Below, piece after piece: positions 13,001-25,450 of a DNA stretch of 64,000 bases (position 1 is its first letter; every line of letters starts with the position of its first letter). Location of the stretch: contig JAUFSD010000006.1 of NCBI GenBank assembly GCA_033030425.1, forward strand, positions 1,922,001-1,986,000, in the 5' to 3' direction. Source of the DNA: Verpa conica. Lineage: Eukaryota > Ascomycota > Pezizomycetes > Pezizales > Morchellaceae. A program made the translations under genes and the position numbers. Below the pieces are notes generated by a model. That model was not told the origin of the DNA and did no database searches. It saw only the letters and a program-made list of their open reading frames with translations.

Positions 13001-13867
13001 GCGCGACCCCCAAAGGGAGGGAGGGATAGGCGGAAGGCATTGGCCGAGGGGGGAGGCGAGAGACAAATCGTTGGTTGACTTTGACCTGTGGAGGGTGATT
13101 GGGTCGCTGAAGTTGAGGAAGCTCAAGTGATCGGAGGGTACGGCAGTAGTAGGCCTATTGACTGCTGAATGCGAGCTGTGGTAGGTTGGCCTCCTCCCAA
13201 GGGAAGGCCCTGATTCACGGTAGAAGGTGGGGCTATCGCCATTCTCATCGTTCGTCTCATTGCGAAGGCTCAGAATGTGGCTGGAGTGGGATACGAGTGG
13301 ACTCGAAATAGTAAAGACCGGCGTAGAGGGTGTTGAATTTGTGGTTGAGGTTGAGGAATTGGTAAGGGTGGGGATAAGCCTGAGCCTTGGTGTGGCACGA
13401 GTATTGGTAGCAGTAATATTGGTAGTAATAGTAGCAGTGGCAGTGGCAGTAGTAGCAGCAGTAGCAATAGTAGTGGTAGTAGAAGCGATATCAGTAGCAG
13501 AAGCAGTACCAGTAGTAATAGCAGTAGTAGAAGCAGTAGCAGTAGCAGTGACGTTGTTAACATTGCATCTATCTTCTTGCCTTCCTCTGCTCCATATTCC
13601 TCTTCCTTCTTCTTTTCCCTTTCCCTTTCCCTCTCTACTCCCGCTTTCTTCTGCTTCGTTTCCCTCCCCTCCCACTCCCCCTCCCACCCCCACTCCCTCA
13701 CTCTCTACAGCCTTAGACGGGATCTTGAGTGATAATCCATTACTGCTATTATTATTATTATTATCCAGTGCGTTGTCCCAATCCCCGGCATTCTTCTTCT
13801 TGTCCTTGTTATTACTGCCGTTATTGCTGGAAATAGACCATATGGACCACTGCGTGATGCCCGCCAT
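10010..13867 (-). CDS. large disordered protein with C-terminal Cys cluster
   Basis: This is a single open exon of 1285 residues. The start is the ATG at 13867-13865 (context GCAG-ATG-GCG). The frame stays open upstream to a GTG, but no earlier ATG exists. I do not recognise the family. Most of the chain is Ser/Thr/Pro rich and probably disordered, with a Thr/Ala tract coded by a trinucleotide-like repeat near 13410-13555, poly-Asn near the N-terminus, His runs (HHIFHHHHIYNH) and many SPK, RSSS and SPSS sites that suit phosphorylation. The last 40 residues hold a Cys set (CRFC, WVC, DSC, MCRVC, from about residue 1246) that could bind zinc. Just before it lies DEERSEIARMPGTIFLKTAI, the best-ordered segment. 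This plan (long linker plus terminal ribbon) fits a scaffold or regulator, which is inference only. The overlapping + strand frames are shadows of the repeat-rich sequence. Confidence 0.88.
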   Translation of the reverse strand: MAGITQWSIWSISSNNGSNNKDKKKNAGDWDNALDNNNNNSSNGLSLKIPSKAVESEGVGVGGGVGGEGNEAEESGSREGKGKGKEEGRGIWSRGRQEDRCNVNNVTATATASTTAITTGTASATDIASTTTTIATAATTATATATITTNITATNTRATPRLRLIPTLTNSSTSTTNSTPSTPVFTISSPLVSHSSHILSLRNETNDENGDSPTFYRESGPSLGRRPTYHSSHSAVNRPTTAVPSDHLSFLNFSDPITLHRSKSTNDLSLASPLGQCLPPIPPSLWGSRQQHACKHADTFTAGQVAALSDNQHHIFHHHHIYNHPTDHRPTIHKVENSPAVAVAPAPSLGPPLTFACKGKISPLSPEDAIASPLPCHETTFVYSSSSSSLTSPKPTPSVLFDPEAFSLSEDHDCSLSSPTHVSPVDEDFNTPPSLSDSSVVNLHQHSESQSELTAIFCDASSSSPSSSTKTAAAVNVNLLAEFPWCAGGLEADPLASPTDTPAQRFLPPLPPPPSPSSVTPQSGKGLSSGLVIPTLKLEQFFSDPAMPKLRSSDSNANSRARHDLPRPISTGASGVPKAPSSPHSISRMFSTKIRGLLHSRDRRASSPLSPATVASSIHEAQLVDSPKLVSASVPSSPRTAHPPPPPTTVHPGQLVAAPTEDFGYGTIPISGPNQYAQKDYPPSVAEPASGHSSYRSADSPTTTTETTQDSSTSTESTGIRSNRSSFRSFEDEKRRSESPASPITPDGDYQFARTSPDKTDSLDYYHSFEDAQDDARSQEVFVYLDDSSVGPNSGIPSVQVEAPTPTVNKHFSTTSPSRIPRPVSRSRSESPATRRAPSFVASIREETTGRETPSFLAPRPAPIPIPSAGSAKPALHPSEAGPKLLRMSTMSSRSSAVNKAKAPLSLTPRVRLNSVARPSTANRPGTSFSAMSMASNRSMHSPKSPGLPMDNLGDVDENMTLPPPHSPCASTFNPEKFSSGGPSRGKPSSLLHEIVIPPPPFDTRSFRTAPASPTAPSEYSFTTGLSPKRIPDDMQMRPIVFNTEASDADVSIPVFFPVPSPISPVVAEPRRSKTVSLRHAFTRLNSHVNKRGTNSHITPDIISRPSSAIKYGAHPLSAEVPQTIQEDSSENAPTTRPRATSGATLPSSTSSFSRWKSGHNRSSSNPSNPPPAPALPAVPTTATTDVQAVALTDEERSEIARMPGTIFLKTAIARTGDGADGELIIQEHRLKPRKGMQGSGDAGKCRFCRRGPFPNMWVCLDSCGFVMCRVCANESVQGGEAELF
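13410..13555. repeat. AGT/AGC-rich trinucleotide tract inside the coding region
   Basis: Imperfect runs of AGTAGCAGT and AGTAATA units code on the minus strand for a Thr/Ala/Ile-rich stretch of the large disordered protein. Length variation here would stay in frame if units change by threes. Confidence 0.7.
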
Positions 13868-13989
13868 CTGCACAAGGTGTAATGTGTCTGCTTGTACCAC
13901 AGCCTGTCGGGTGGGACTTTACTCAAAATGGACTGGGAGTGACAGCAAAACACAACCACCACACACAGAACAGCGATGTTGAATATGAC

Positions 13990-14024
13990 GGTATGACGAT
14001 ATGGTGATATGGTGATATGGTGAT
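13990..14024. repeat. short tandem GATATGGT repeat in promoter
   Basis: About three copies of an 8-bp unit (GATATGGT) lie about 120-155 bp upstream of the start codon of the large minus-strand gene. They could act as repeated binding sites or be neutral; the sequence alone does not say. Confidence 0.5.
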
Positions 14025-16857
14025 TGACCGGTCAGCTCTGAATGATCCGCTTCTCTTGTCAATGTTCAATTGTGAGAGGCCCGGAGAACGAGTGAATAAA
14101 AGAAAGAAAATGACTATATGACGATCTAGAAGAAGTCACCCCCTTCTCGTGGGAGAACTCTTGCAAATAAAGGGTCTAGTTCACTGTTTCCCTCTTTGAC
14201 CCCTCGAACGAATTCCCATGCCATGTCCAAATTAGAGGCATCGGCCCTGGAGAGACACCCTCACTCGCCCCTGTATACTCATCCACAGATCTATCCTCTT
14301 CTGTCGCCCCAAGACCCGGTGTTTAAATCCCTACAGAGTCCTAGAGGGGTCTCGGTATGTACCAGAAAGCCCAAAGTCGCCCAGGTCAAGCCTATTCAAT
14401 CCACATCCCGCATCACGCAAACACTTGTGCAAAGCCCCCGGACAGATCCCTCTTGCCTCACACCCCCCCTCCCCTCCCTCTCCAGTCACTACAATTCACC
14501 CAACGGCCCAGGAACCTCCACATATACGCTTGTGAATTGTTTCCCGGACAATACTCTCTATCCGAGGGACGTAGAAGATTGACAATTTCACTCAAAAGCA
14601 AGCTCTGCTAGCCCACCGCGATATCATATCGGGTAGATGATGATGAAATCAGTCTCGCCTATGCACCTCCCACTGCGGCAATCTGCAACTTTACGGGAAC
14701 GCAGCTGCTTCCTGCGCTGCCGTCCAAGAGAAGTAAACAACACAACGCGACGTGGCAGCCTTCCATGCCCACCCCACCACAAGCGCGAGAAAAAAAAAAT
14801 GAAAAAAATTTCACTGACGAAATCCTCACCTTGTTTTCCCCTCCGTCGCACCACGGCCGCGCGCCACGTGCACCTATTCTGGCTTGGGCTGTACTACATT
14901 GAGATTGCCAAAATAGAAACCCTTGCAGGCCGTTTCGTTTCGTTCCCTGGGTTGGCCTGGTCGGGAGGCCCTGCTGCTCTGGGGGATGGCGATCCTGCCA
15001 GGAGCACGGCTTAGGTAAGCAGGCACATGAAGAGTTCCCGGGGCTTCGAGAAGCATTTGCTGTATGTCTTCAGTAACTCTCTTCCCCCGAGTAGAGTGAC
15101 CCCCCCCCGGACCTGGCACATAGCTCATAGTACCAGGGTGACCTTAATCTTGTTTTATTATGACAATCTCGCAATACAAGGCCTTGGGTAGGGCCCGGTC
15201 CAGTTCCCAAAGGAGCCAGTACACTCAACAATATCAATCACGTGACCTGCAATCCTAGCCAGCACGGAAGCACTGTCCCGATCAAATTTGTGGAATTTCC
15301 CCTAAAGTGTTCGCTCGGTGTCTCATTAAATTCCCGTCTCCAGAAATGAACAACGTCCCGTCCCGTTCTCTTGGAGGCGGAAGATCGAACTTCGAGAGGC
15401 ATGTGCCTTGCATCCCCAAGCCAGGCCGCCAATTACAAGAGTTTGGTACCTTTCTCCCTGTACCGCGGCTTTAGTGGCAGGTGCTCCATCAGAGTATTCC
15501 ATCTTCAATTGACTGAACGATGATGCGCATTGCATAGGCAAATAGTGACTATGCACGTCGAGCTGGATGGGATTCTACCGTATTGCGGTGGGTCTTCTGG
15601 AAATCCCGATCGAGTGAACTGCGAATTTGGAACACCATCTACCTGGGCCATCGGATTTTAAACTACGATTCTTTCTTTTTTCCACCCCCCAAAAAGCAGC
15701 CTATGTCGCCATACTTACAGCTAAAGCCACGACACAATTGCAGACTTTACAGGCTCGGGCCATCTCTAAACATGGTATTATCAAATGACTTGTCACTTCA
15801 TTCCCCTGAATGATACGTCCTTGCAATCTGTACAGATGCCCCAAATCACGCAGGCTCTCCTGAGTGGGGCATGGATACACGCGTACCTTGTTCGCATCGT
15901 AGTACGTACTGCCTTCAGATTGCTCTGCGAGGTGGATATGAGATGGGCCATAGTTAGCAGCGTGTGATAGAAGGACATGGGGAAGCATGTACCCATTAAA
16001 GCACTCTACCTGACACAAAACCGGAAATATCTAATACCTAATCCATTGATAGGTTATATCGGTCTATACCCATGCCAATATGCAATACTTTGCCGATATA
16101 TGCAGGTACAATTTAGTATCCATTACTAGTGCTAATAAGATAGCTCTCGAGCCTTATGCAGCAGACAAATAGTGTAGGCACCCACTACAATAGAATTCAA
16201 AATTCTAGTCGCATATATATAGGCTATGCATTAATATCCTAATTCCAGTTCCCATCTTTCCAACCACGGGTTTCTCACGAATGCTTACTGAAAAACATTG
16301 TCTCCCTTCTCTAATGATTGCCAAACGATACTATTCTTCTTCATATATAATCAACCGTAGGGCACTTTACTCCTAAGCCCAAACTTTAGATTCGGAGAAG
16401 TGGGTAGAGAATTCAAAATATTCATAGACTATCACTCCGTTCGTGCACCGTGTTAGATAAATTTCATGCTGCTCCAATCAGAACCTAAGAAATATCAACC
16501 AATGAATTGAAACTCTTCTAAGGAGTGTCTACCACCAATTGCTCTAGCGGCGTAACAATATAAATCTCAGCCATGAGCACCTTCCACTTATAGATATAAA
16601 CCTTCTTCTACGATAAGGTTCATAAACTAAGCTCTTTCAATCACTAGGCCTTGTCTTTTGCCATACATTTGTTGATAAGGGCTGAAAGGCAAGTAACTGT
16701 CCATAGAATGATTACTCTGCAGCTGGGGATAATTAAGGTTATCTCACGCTCTTGGGAAAAACACTTCAAACTTACAAGTTCATCTCATTCCGTGACCCGA
16801 GTAACATGTAGGTCTGCTCCTATGGTGGTATCCCCAGGTTTGTTTCACTACTCACTA

Positions 16858-17000
16858 TACAGCGTACGGCAAAAAAGATCGAGAAACGCGGGGCACGAGA
16901 ATCAGCGTTCCTGTTCGTTCTTTAGGGTTTTGGCAAAGATTCTAGTAGTAGGATTGGCCGCAAGACCCTGATTTCTCGATCTTTTTTGCCGTACGCTGTA
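16858..17000. repeat. perfect 29-bp inverted repeat with 85-bp loop
   Basis: The left arm 16858-16886 and right arm 16972-17000 are exact reverse complements (core GTACGGCAAAAAAGATCGAG). The spacer is 85 bp. It would fold as a hairpin if transcribed, or could be the ends of a very small inverted-repeat element. I see no target-site duplication. Confidence 0.85.
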
Positions 17001-20000
17001 GGAAGTTGATTATTGATAAGATGGTATCTTTAATCCAACCAATTAGGGTTGACCTTCGCTACCCGAGGCGACATTCGCTCCCTAAACCGCGATGCTATAC
17101 ATACATGAATGTAGATTTATTCTTTATATGGAAGGTGGCCCGTGCAAAAGAAATGTAGAATAAACCATTTTGATCTAGGACACTGACCAGAACCTCCCCC
17201 CTGTAACTGGACGTGAGTGAACCTACAATCCCGCAATTCTACCTATTGTATAGCTTCTGTGAGAACGGAGTCAGCTTCCTTGATAGATTTAGCCTGAGTC
17301 CGAAAAGTATATTGGTTTTGCAGCTCTGCTCATGACTATAGGGTAAGATGTTTTTGAGACACCATTTGATGACTTAAGATCGATCGGTGGATCGTGTGAT
17401 CTACATACTCTGTGGCTCTTGCTATTGATTGGAAACCTTGAGCGAGTGGCGTTATAAACGCACTGCCTGTTATTCATATCCAGCGGCGGCTTTCAGTCAA
17501 GTTTGTGGAAAGAAATGAAAGGCAATATCTGGGTACTCTGGGAATAGGAAAATCTCTCTCACGATCTGAGCTCAAGATGTAGAGCCTTTTCTGAAACATC
17601 TTCGGGCCACCACGCGTTTCTGTTATGTTGCATGTGTAGTAAGCTGCCAACGGTCTCACGACCATTGGTGCCCTACCTCTGCCGAAAGTGACTATCATTG
17701 CTTACTATTAGCTACGCCGGCGGGGCCCGCTAAAGTAGGCGGCCGGTTGCCCTCCTAGCGCTTTGATAGTCTTTAGTACAAATAGATATACAGAGAATTT
17801 GATACGTAATTTATATCGGCGATTTTTATATATCTCAGGCCGGTATTTTCTCGGGTTTGGGTTTTTTTAATTCAACAAATAAGGTGTTATATCTCTTTTT
17901 ATCTCAGTTTTAGCGAAGAGAGGGAAATAACGCGCGGCAGCTATATTATTGAGTTATATTTTAACATGACAATCGATTTTACTACGGGTCGCGGACCTTG
18001 GAGCTAGCTGAGGAGCTTCTGGGTTCCGTAGCTTCTTTATATTATTTTGATAGCCAAAAGACAATCACCTGCTAGTATTATTATGACCTATGAAATTATA
18101 GTCGGAAAACAGGTCCTTTCGGTCGCTGAATAAGTTATACCATTAGTTTTGTCGATAAACGGGTAATAATAGCATATATAAGCCCGTTTATTGTTTGGAT
18201 GAATTCTATAAACATCTTATGGGTTCATTGTCTCACCTTGCTTTATTGTTAAAAAGTACGACTTTATGAGTTTGACTTAGATATATAAACTTTTTGAGAT
18301 CCGTATATTATGGTCTGTCTGTGAGTAGCTATTATACTATATTATTTAGTGGCCATGAAAAAATAACTATATACTAGGATCAGGTGTATGGAACTGTAGC
18401 CTTTCACTATTTGCCTTAGTATATATTTTAATAGTTTGAGACTCCGAGTGAAAATCCATGCAAATAGTACTAATCTACGGTTAATTGATTGATTAATCAT
18501 AGCACAGTATCAAGCTAGGACACATACTATAGGAATACAAAAGCTTATACTTGAGTAGGTTCAAAGCCATTGTAGATGGTACTGAGACCAGAAGTCGAGG
18601 TACCCATACTAACTTTATCTTATTGGCCTCTGGGGATTCCTGGTATACGTGTTTACATCTAGGAAAGTTTTATAGCTAGAAGAAAATTGATTCTGTGCTA
18701 GTTCAAGGGGGAGATAAAACTGCCCTGGAAATTTGCACATCTACCGCATAGGTAGAATATGATGGAATATTAAAATAAGTTGTATACGTCAATGTCTACT
18801 CGAGCGCCTTGGCTGGCATCATATGGATCTACAATACATTAGGAACTTTTAAGGAATCAAGTAATTCTTAGACATAAGCTAACAAGTAAGATACGTGTAC
18901 TAGGCGCTACAAAACTCAGGATGGTGATCACCCGTGATTGGGGCTTCAATAAGTAGAACCCCGCCAACTGGAACTTCAGAACTAATGTGAAGAGCAAATA
19001 CAAGGACCTTTGCACCCACTGTAAACAATTTATCTTTACTATTTTAACTTTGAAAGTGTAAAAACAACTACGGAAGGCATATATAAGTAGAGAAAGGAGT
19101 CTTTAGCATCAGTGGTGGATTTCATATGTAAGCATGAGCATAACCCTAACCCTACAGTAACTGCTACCAAAGCGTATTCTGTGTAGCCGTGATAAGAGGG
19201 AAAGATATCCCACCTGAGACGGGCTCGGACGAGACCGAGACATCACATTGTGCTGATCAGCTAGAGTATTCCAGCTGGAGCAAGATACTATTACCCGGTA
19301 TCCCAATCAGTTGTCAAAAATATGATCCCTCACTAGTCTGTAATTTTCACCGCGGCAATGCGTTTATACGGTGGTGTCTCTGATCAGATCTCTTGGCTAG
19401 TTGCGTCGTGTCAGCCATATAACTGCCGCGTGTCCGGTGCCTCAGGCATAGCTCTTTGTAGCTCAGCTATGCTGACCGCAAGGTAATAAGGCGCTATTCC
19501 CCACATTCCCTGGGTAGGGAGAGATTGGGTTTGCCGAGAAGGGTTGGGTGGGGCTGTTTTTCGTTGGTTTACGAAGCTCTACCCCTTGTATGCATACGGA
19601 CCGTACTAAAATAAATGGAGCTTATCCCATTACACCTACCTCCAGATATATCTGTTACATCAAAAGCTTAATCCTGGAACATCTCGTTTGTTCTTGGCTG
19701 CTTCTGTTCTTATCTATTTTTCACTGTAGACTGTTTGTCTAACACTATTCAAGTTTCCTACTGTTTCAGGCGTATGCGGGGACGGAGCCTGCGGACTTCG
19801 GGTTTTAAGCCTTTTGTGTGTACATGTTGATTCTTATGGGTGCATGCTTACCACACGACAGCAGCTGGTAAGTGTGCTAGGCATGATCAAGGGCTAGATT
19901 TTATGTGTGTTTTACCTAATGGGGAATACTGCCTGTAAATCCGCCAATATATATAAACATTAGGGCAATATAAATAAAGCTTGGGGTTAAGATCTTATCA

Positions 20001-20291
20001 TTGGGTTTGTGCTACCACGGGCATAAAGGTCGACGACCGGTGATCACGGAGTCAGCAATGTAGTTTTTATGTAAGGATATTACTTCGTTTCACATCTAGC
20101 TCAAGATATTATAGATATAGAGATCATCAGATAATTCCCTCAGCAGCAGGCCTCCTAGCTAGAGCTCTGGAGAGAACGCTAGACATGAAAAAGGAAAGGA
20201 AAGGAAAAGACCAATAGCCCTGCCACTAGCCAAATTTGGTGAGTTGAAACTAAAGAGCTCAATTGTTTTCAATAAGAGAAACACACGCCAA

Positions 20292-22288
20292 TTAGGCATC
20301 CTCAAGAATATTTGACACCCCTTGGCCATCCTCAATAGCAACCTTAGTCTTCTTCAAACTAGCTGCCTTCGGGAATGGGGCATTGAAGATATCGTTCAAC
20401 TCTTCAAGGGTCCTGTCCTTGGTCTCAACGTAGAAGAAGTAGATAAAAACGGCTTGGAACGCGTCCCAGGCAATGTAAAGGAAATAGAACCTCCATTTGA
20501 CTATTAAGGTGTTAGTACAAGTGAAGCCAATAACCCGAGACATGAGGAAACTTACCATCTCCGAGACCGACTGGCGTAGCATACTGGTTGAAAAAACTGG
20601 CGATATTGACCCAGAAATTGTAAACAGCCATTCCCTTAGCTCTGGTCTCAAAGGTAAGACATTCCACGGGGTACAAGGCTTGGAACGGGGTGAAGCCAAC
20701 GGAGAAGGTGAAGCCAAATAAGTAGATCATGGCAATTGTAGCGTTGGAAGCTGCCTTGTTATCGGTTCCTGCAAATTTTGCAGAGAGTCCGGTAATGATG
20801 GCAAACCACATGACGAACAGGCATGATGTGGTGAAAAGCATCTTCCTTCGGCCAACTTTGTCTACCAAAGTGGATCCAATCAACGCTCCGATGAAAGAAA
20901 TGACGGAAATGACACCGCTGAGCATAAGCTGGGTATTGACACTCTTAACACCAGCTGGAGAAATTGCGAATGTTAGATTTACCAATTAGTGGGAATGTGA
21001 TATCGACTGACCTTGGTCCAACATTACAGGAAGGAAGTAACTGATTGCAGCATTTCCAGACCATTGCCCAAAAAACGACATGGAAACAACCATGACAAGC
21101 CTCCATCTTGCTGACTTAGTTGCAACCAACTCCCTGTAGTCCCACCAACGCTTGTCCGAGCCATCGATACTGATTTGCTCTTGCATTTCCCTATAACTGA
21201 GCTGCACAATGGCATTCTGTGGGTCATCTTCTCCGTGGTATTTTGCAAGAACCTGTAGTATAAATGTAAGCATTTACTGCCCTTTATTATTACTGGGGTA
21301 TAGTAAAGAGTCAATCTTACAGCAAGTGCCTCCTCATGTCTGTCATTCCCCATGAGCCAACGTGGCGTTTCTGGAATCAGGAGCGAGCCAACAAGGACAA
21401 TGCCCGAGAATGACATTTGGAGCCACAATGGAATCTATCCGGTATAAGTAGGTTTCTTCAAATCTTCAGTGGCAAGTATACGTACCCTCCAGGAGTTATT
21501 GCTCTCTGGGTAGTGAAGGCTGGTTCCATATGAGATCCATGAGGCGGGAATCGCTGGATTGATTGCATTAGTACAGAGATAATGACCGCAGTGATATAGG
21601 AAAACCTACAGCCCATAAACCAGAAACTATTGAAAATTCCTGTAAGGACCCCACGATATTTCGGATGAGCCATCTCAGTGACATAACTAGGCCCCGCTGT
21701 TGCAGACATTGCAACCCCAAAACCAAGAATGAATCTTCCGCCCTTGAATTGAGCCATAGTATTGGCCGGCGCCTGGATACAGGTACCGATAATGATGAAC
21801 AAAGCTTATAGCAACTATGATCAGCTATAGGACCAGGGGGGTTATATTTAGTATTTCACCAACCTCCAAAAAACATTCCCCACCGACGGCCCCATGTGTC
21901 AGTCAGTGGACCAGCGACAAATGAACCGCAAAGATTTCCAACAGCTAGTTCACAGGTCAGTATAAGCAATAGGTAGTCGATGAGTGGGAATCGTACTATA
22001 GATAGCGAAGACGAAACCGGTGGAGGCACCAGTGGTCTTCATCTCGAATTGCTTCTGATAGGGTATCATCGCATTGATCGAGCCCATTAGAGAACCATCA
22101 TAACCGTTGATGCAGGCATTCAGAGTCGCCAAAAGGCAAAGGCCATACATCTGGATCATTCGCTTTGACCATGGGTTTACAGGAGACTTCAGTAAGGCAT
22201 CTGCGAAGGCGACATTCTCGACAATAACGACTTTTGAATGCCCGGTAGGCTTTTCGAGGCCAACATCATATTTCTCGGAATCAGACAT
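20292..22288 (-). CDS. MFS sugar porter, lactose-permease-like
   Basis: Eight exons: 22288-21997, 21944-21864, 21804-21610, 21553-21486, 21434-21321, 21252-21012, 20954-20556 and 20500-20292. All are joined in phase by introns of 51-68 nt, giving 532 residues, the usual length for the family. Sugar-porter signatures are in order: [13 protein letters not shown] in the first membrane segment, [11 protein letters not shown] at about 109-119, PETPRWL at about 233, VDKVGRRK at about 361-368, and a changed C-terminal PETKG box ([10 protein letters not shown], about 488). The closest type I recall is the fungal lactose permease/hexose transporter group, which imports sugars with protons at the plasma membrane. 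The substrate cannot be read from the sequence. The start [13 protein letters not shown] was chosen because the frame upstream lacks an ATG that adds family sequence. No defect is seen. Confidence 0.93.
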
Positions 22289-25200
22289 TGTGTCGGCGTA
22301 TGTAGATCGACTCCACACCAGTTGAATAAGATTTCTTGCCAACGGCCGAACTTGAGGGTGGAAAGCAGCCAGACAGTACGCGGAGGGGGAGTATTTTATA
22401 CTCACAGGCCCGCACACTATCTAAGGGATTGTGGGGATGGTTTTATTTTCGTTTGGGTATTTTCGGTGTCGATACCCATGCCATGTAACACGAGGTACCG
22501 GCCCACACCTGGGACAACTCGATATTTGCCGTTTAAGTAGTTAGAGTATATCAGTCCTGCATGCAGCAACTAATTGCCAGTCCAATTGGTGGGCAGACTA
22601 TGGCCGCGATGCCATAAGGAGGCGTCTAGGCATGAGTAAGTTAGGCTATTACTTATCGCAATTGAGGCGAGATGTTAGCCGACGAGAGTAATATGTCATG
22701 CTACGATCGAAAGAGCAGGGGAGCACCTTACGAACGGTCCGGAGGTACAAAGTGAATAATAATTTTCCTCTTTTCCCTGTTCGTACGTAATGTATAATTG
22801 TGTGTTTGTAGGCCAAAACATACGTTCCCTATATTGACACGAAGCTTAAAGGGAAATGCCTATAGCTAGGTATTACGGCTTAGGGATAGAGTGCAATTTT
22901 GAGAATTCATAAGTATAGAAATTTATATATATACATGCAAATACTTATTGATCCGACCCGGATCTGAATTCACAATGAAAGAGGGTGGGGGGGGTCAACA
23001 TACCACTGCGGTAACACGTCTACGCGTAGAACTCCTCTTAACTACCTCCCATAAAGATCCTCTTCCAGCGTATTTGGAATAATCACTATAATGCACCGTA
23101 GCATGGCTTGTAGTTGATACCCCGCACGGGGGGGGGATAGGTCATATGAGAGAAAGCATTTTAGTAATCTGGGTATCTAGTACAATAACACTCTGGAGTT
23201 TTGTGGGGAAACATCCCCAGATTCAATACAGTTTTGATAGTTCTGGCGCCCGGTCGCGAATATCCAGGTGACATGACATGACAGGAGTAGCCGCGATGGA
23301 GACTTGCGTGGAACCCAAACTAGAACCACTTGTCTAATGCATATCCCAGTAACCCCTTGAGGTATCTTGTGCTATACGCGGGCCGTTCTTGGTGATATGT
23401 TCCTGGAATTCTTACACCGCAATACGGCCCTGCTTTCCGGTAGAGGAGATCTCCGGGGGGCTCTTGTGGCATCGCCGGCTGGACGGTCCGCCAGAGCCGT
23501 CACCGCGAAGGTAAGCTGTGTGTTACAGCACCAGATCCACGAATTCCAGTGAAACTTCATGATCGAGGCTAAGAATCTCCGCTCCCCACAATCCTGGGGG
23601 TGGCTGGCCTACCTACATATAGCATGTCCGTCGTTTCATGTTCAGGGTTAAACTCTTCCTCTTATCCAGAAGACGTAAGCTCAGAGATTGCACCGTCAAC
23701 AAACTCTTACTAGAATAGGTAATTAACCTATGTCCGTAACGGTACTGCAATAAAACTGCGTAGATTAATAGCATCTAGAACCGTGTTTACATGTATATTA
23801 ATACGCAGATCATTAGGTGGAGCAAATTCCGGAGATGCGGGACCCTCGCTTTAGTTTACTAGGCCATGGGTATTGAACCCTGGCACTTGGGTGGCGTCTC
23901 ATATTCTGGATACCTATACGAATTTTACTTTTCTCGGGAAATTTGGAATTTTTCATGACTACATATGTCTGTCCTCGTGAGTGTCGGTTCTGAAATTTTC
24001 CCTGCTCTTTTCTATGCATTTACCAGTGGCGTTTATTTTTTTTTTATTTTTTTTTTTGCTGCACGCGATTTTTGAGCCTTATCGGTAATATATGCTGCTC
24101 CATTGATAGCGAATTGGTTAAATTCTGATCCTGGTCCTGCCTGGGATTGACTCCCAGTCAACGGAAAATCGTTTTCTTGCTATCGCCAAACTGCTAGAGC
24201 CGAGATAGTAGAGATCTGTAATTGTAGTGAGGACGTGCAGCGCAGAAGAACAGCTCTCATGTTTAATGAAGAGCACCTGTCTAGTGTGTAAGAAACTCAC
24301 GCATATATTGGTGGTACAGAAATGAGGCTTTTACGAGCTTATGTCAATCGAGTCTCGCTTACATAGATTACTTGTACAGCACTGGAGTTATTGGTAGCTG
24401 GGAAAGGGCAAGAGGTGTACACTACCGGGCCGGGTCGGATCATATCAAGTTTTCAGAATCGAAAATTAGTATCGGAAGCCAAGAATTGGAGATTAGTCTT
24501 TTGTGGGGGCGTGGTTTGACGGGAAAAAAACTGTATAGCTAGAAATATCCTATATCAATAGGTCTCCGATGTGTCCAAGAGGTTTCTAGCGGCTATATGC
24601 TATATGCTATATACTGACGTGTTAACCATATATACATATAACCAAGCAAGCAAAACGTATCTGTATATTAATGCTGGATAGGTTTGAATCAGGCTCATAT
24701 CAAGTATCGACCCTATATTATATGACTGTGTCAAGACAGTGTTTACCAAGTGTTTGATCTGTTCCCGGGGGACGATAGGTGTTCTAGCAGGGGCAAGGAG
24801 GAAAGAATCCGATTGGATAAGAGCATATGTGAGTAAAGTACTATATGTGGCGCATAGTACGGGCCCTAGGATTCAGGCTACGGAACAAATTGACATTTCT
24901 CCGGAACTAACAAAACTGTAAATATAAAATTCTGTAGTAGAATTAAGAACCTTTGAGATTGAACAGGGGTTTTGATCACATTTTAGAAGGGTGGTAGAAG
25001 GATCACGCGGCTAAATACCAAGGGTCTTTCGTTGACATAATTCTCCCAAGGATATACAAAAATACATGTGTTTAAGACATCAGAGCTAACCTTCCTGTGC
25101 TTGGCCGAGGCTTACCGTTTTCAAATTAAGGCTGCTGTTAGTGTTTTTGTCTTAAGTGCTCATATGTTTAAGGGGAGTATCGATATCAGTATGTGTAGTT

Positions 25201-25450
25201 TAGGCCATATGATTTGCGATTACTTATGATAAATTCATTCATTCATATGATTTGCGATATTTGAACCGAGTGATCGCGAATGACCGACCGAGTGCACAGC
25301 AAGTGTATACCAGTATACCGGATCACCTGCACGTAATTACACTGTTTTCAGGGAAGAAAAGTCTCTATCATAAATAGATGAGCTGCCAAGGTATTTGTAC
25401 AACGGAATAAAGTTTAGCTGCTCTTATGATCCAGGTCTTGACCATCGATC
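22289..25450. other. spacer, 3.2 kb
   Basis: No gene is supported. The first 200 bp is the promoter of the sugar porter. Short simple tracts occur: G-run near 22985, poly-T near 24038-24056, a GCTATAT triplet run near 24593, and a 15-bp direct repeat (CATATGATTTGCGAT) in two copies between 25205 and 25260. Confidence 0.4.

Larger units (their letters stand above)
13868..20291. other. gene-poor spacer, 6.4 kb
   Basis: No gene is supported. The first 700 bp is the 5' flank of the large gene and is C/T-rich. The 17700-19100 part is strongly AT-rich with stops in all frames. A 29-bp inverted repeat sits at 16858-17000 (listed apart). A telomere-like motif lies at 19141-19153. Confidence 0.45.

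Noticed and set aside
13227..13982. 251-residue + strand frame
   Set aside because: It is the antisense shadow of the repeat-rich part of the large minus-strand gene, with hydrophobic runs made by the same repeats.
14196..14611. Pro/Ser-rich + strand frames of 84-128 residues
   Set aside because: They lie in the C-rich 5' flank of the large gene, and the longer one opens without an ATG.
15701..16018. 105-residue minus-strand frame
   Set aside because: No recognisable motif, overlapped by other short frames, no splice partners.
18650..18830. Possible Copia RNase H remnant (CTSTA-stop-VEYDGI)
   Set aside because: The match is a few residues around a stop, and the expected neighbours are missing.
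23855..23905. tRNA-like B box (GGGTTCAATACCC, minus strand)
   Set aside because: No A box and no acceptor stem could be paired.
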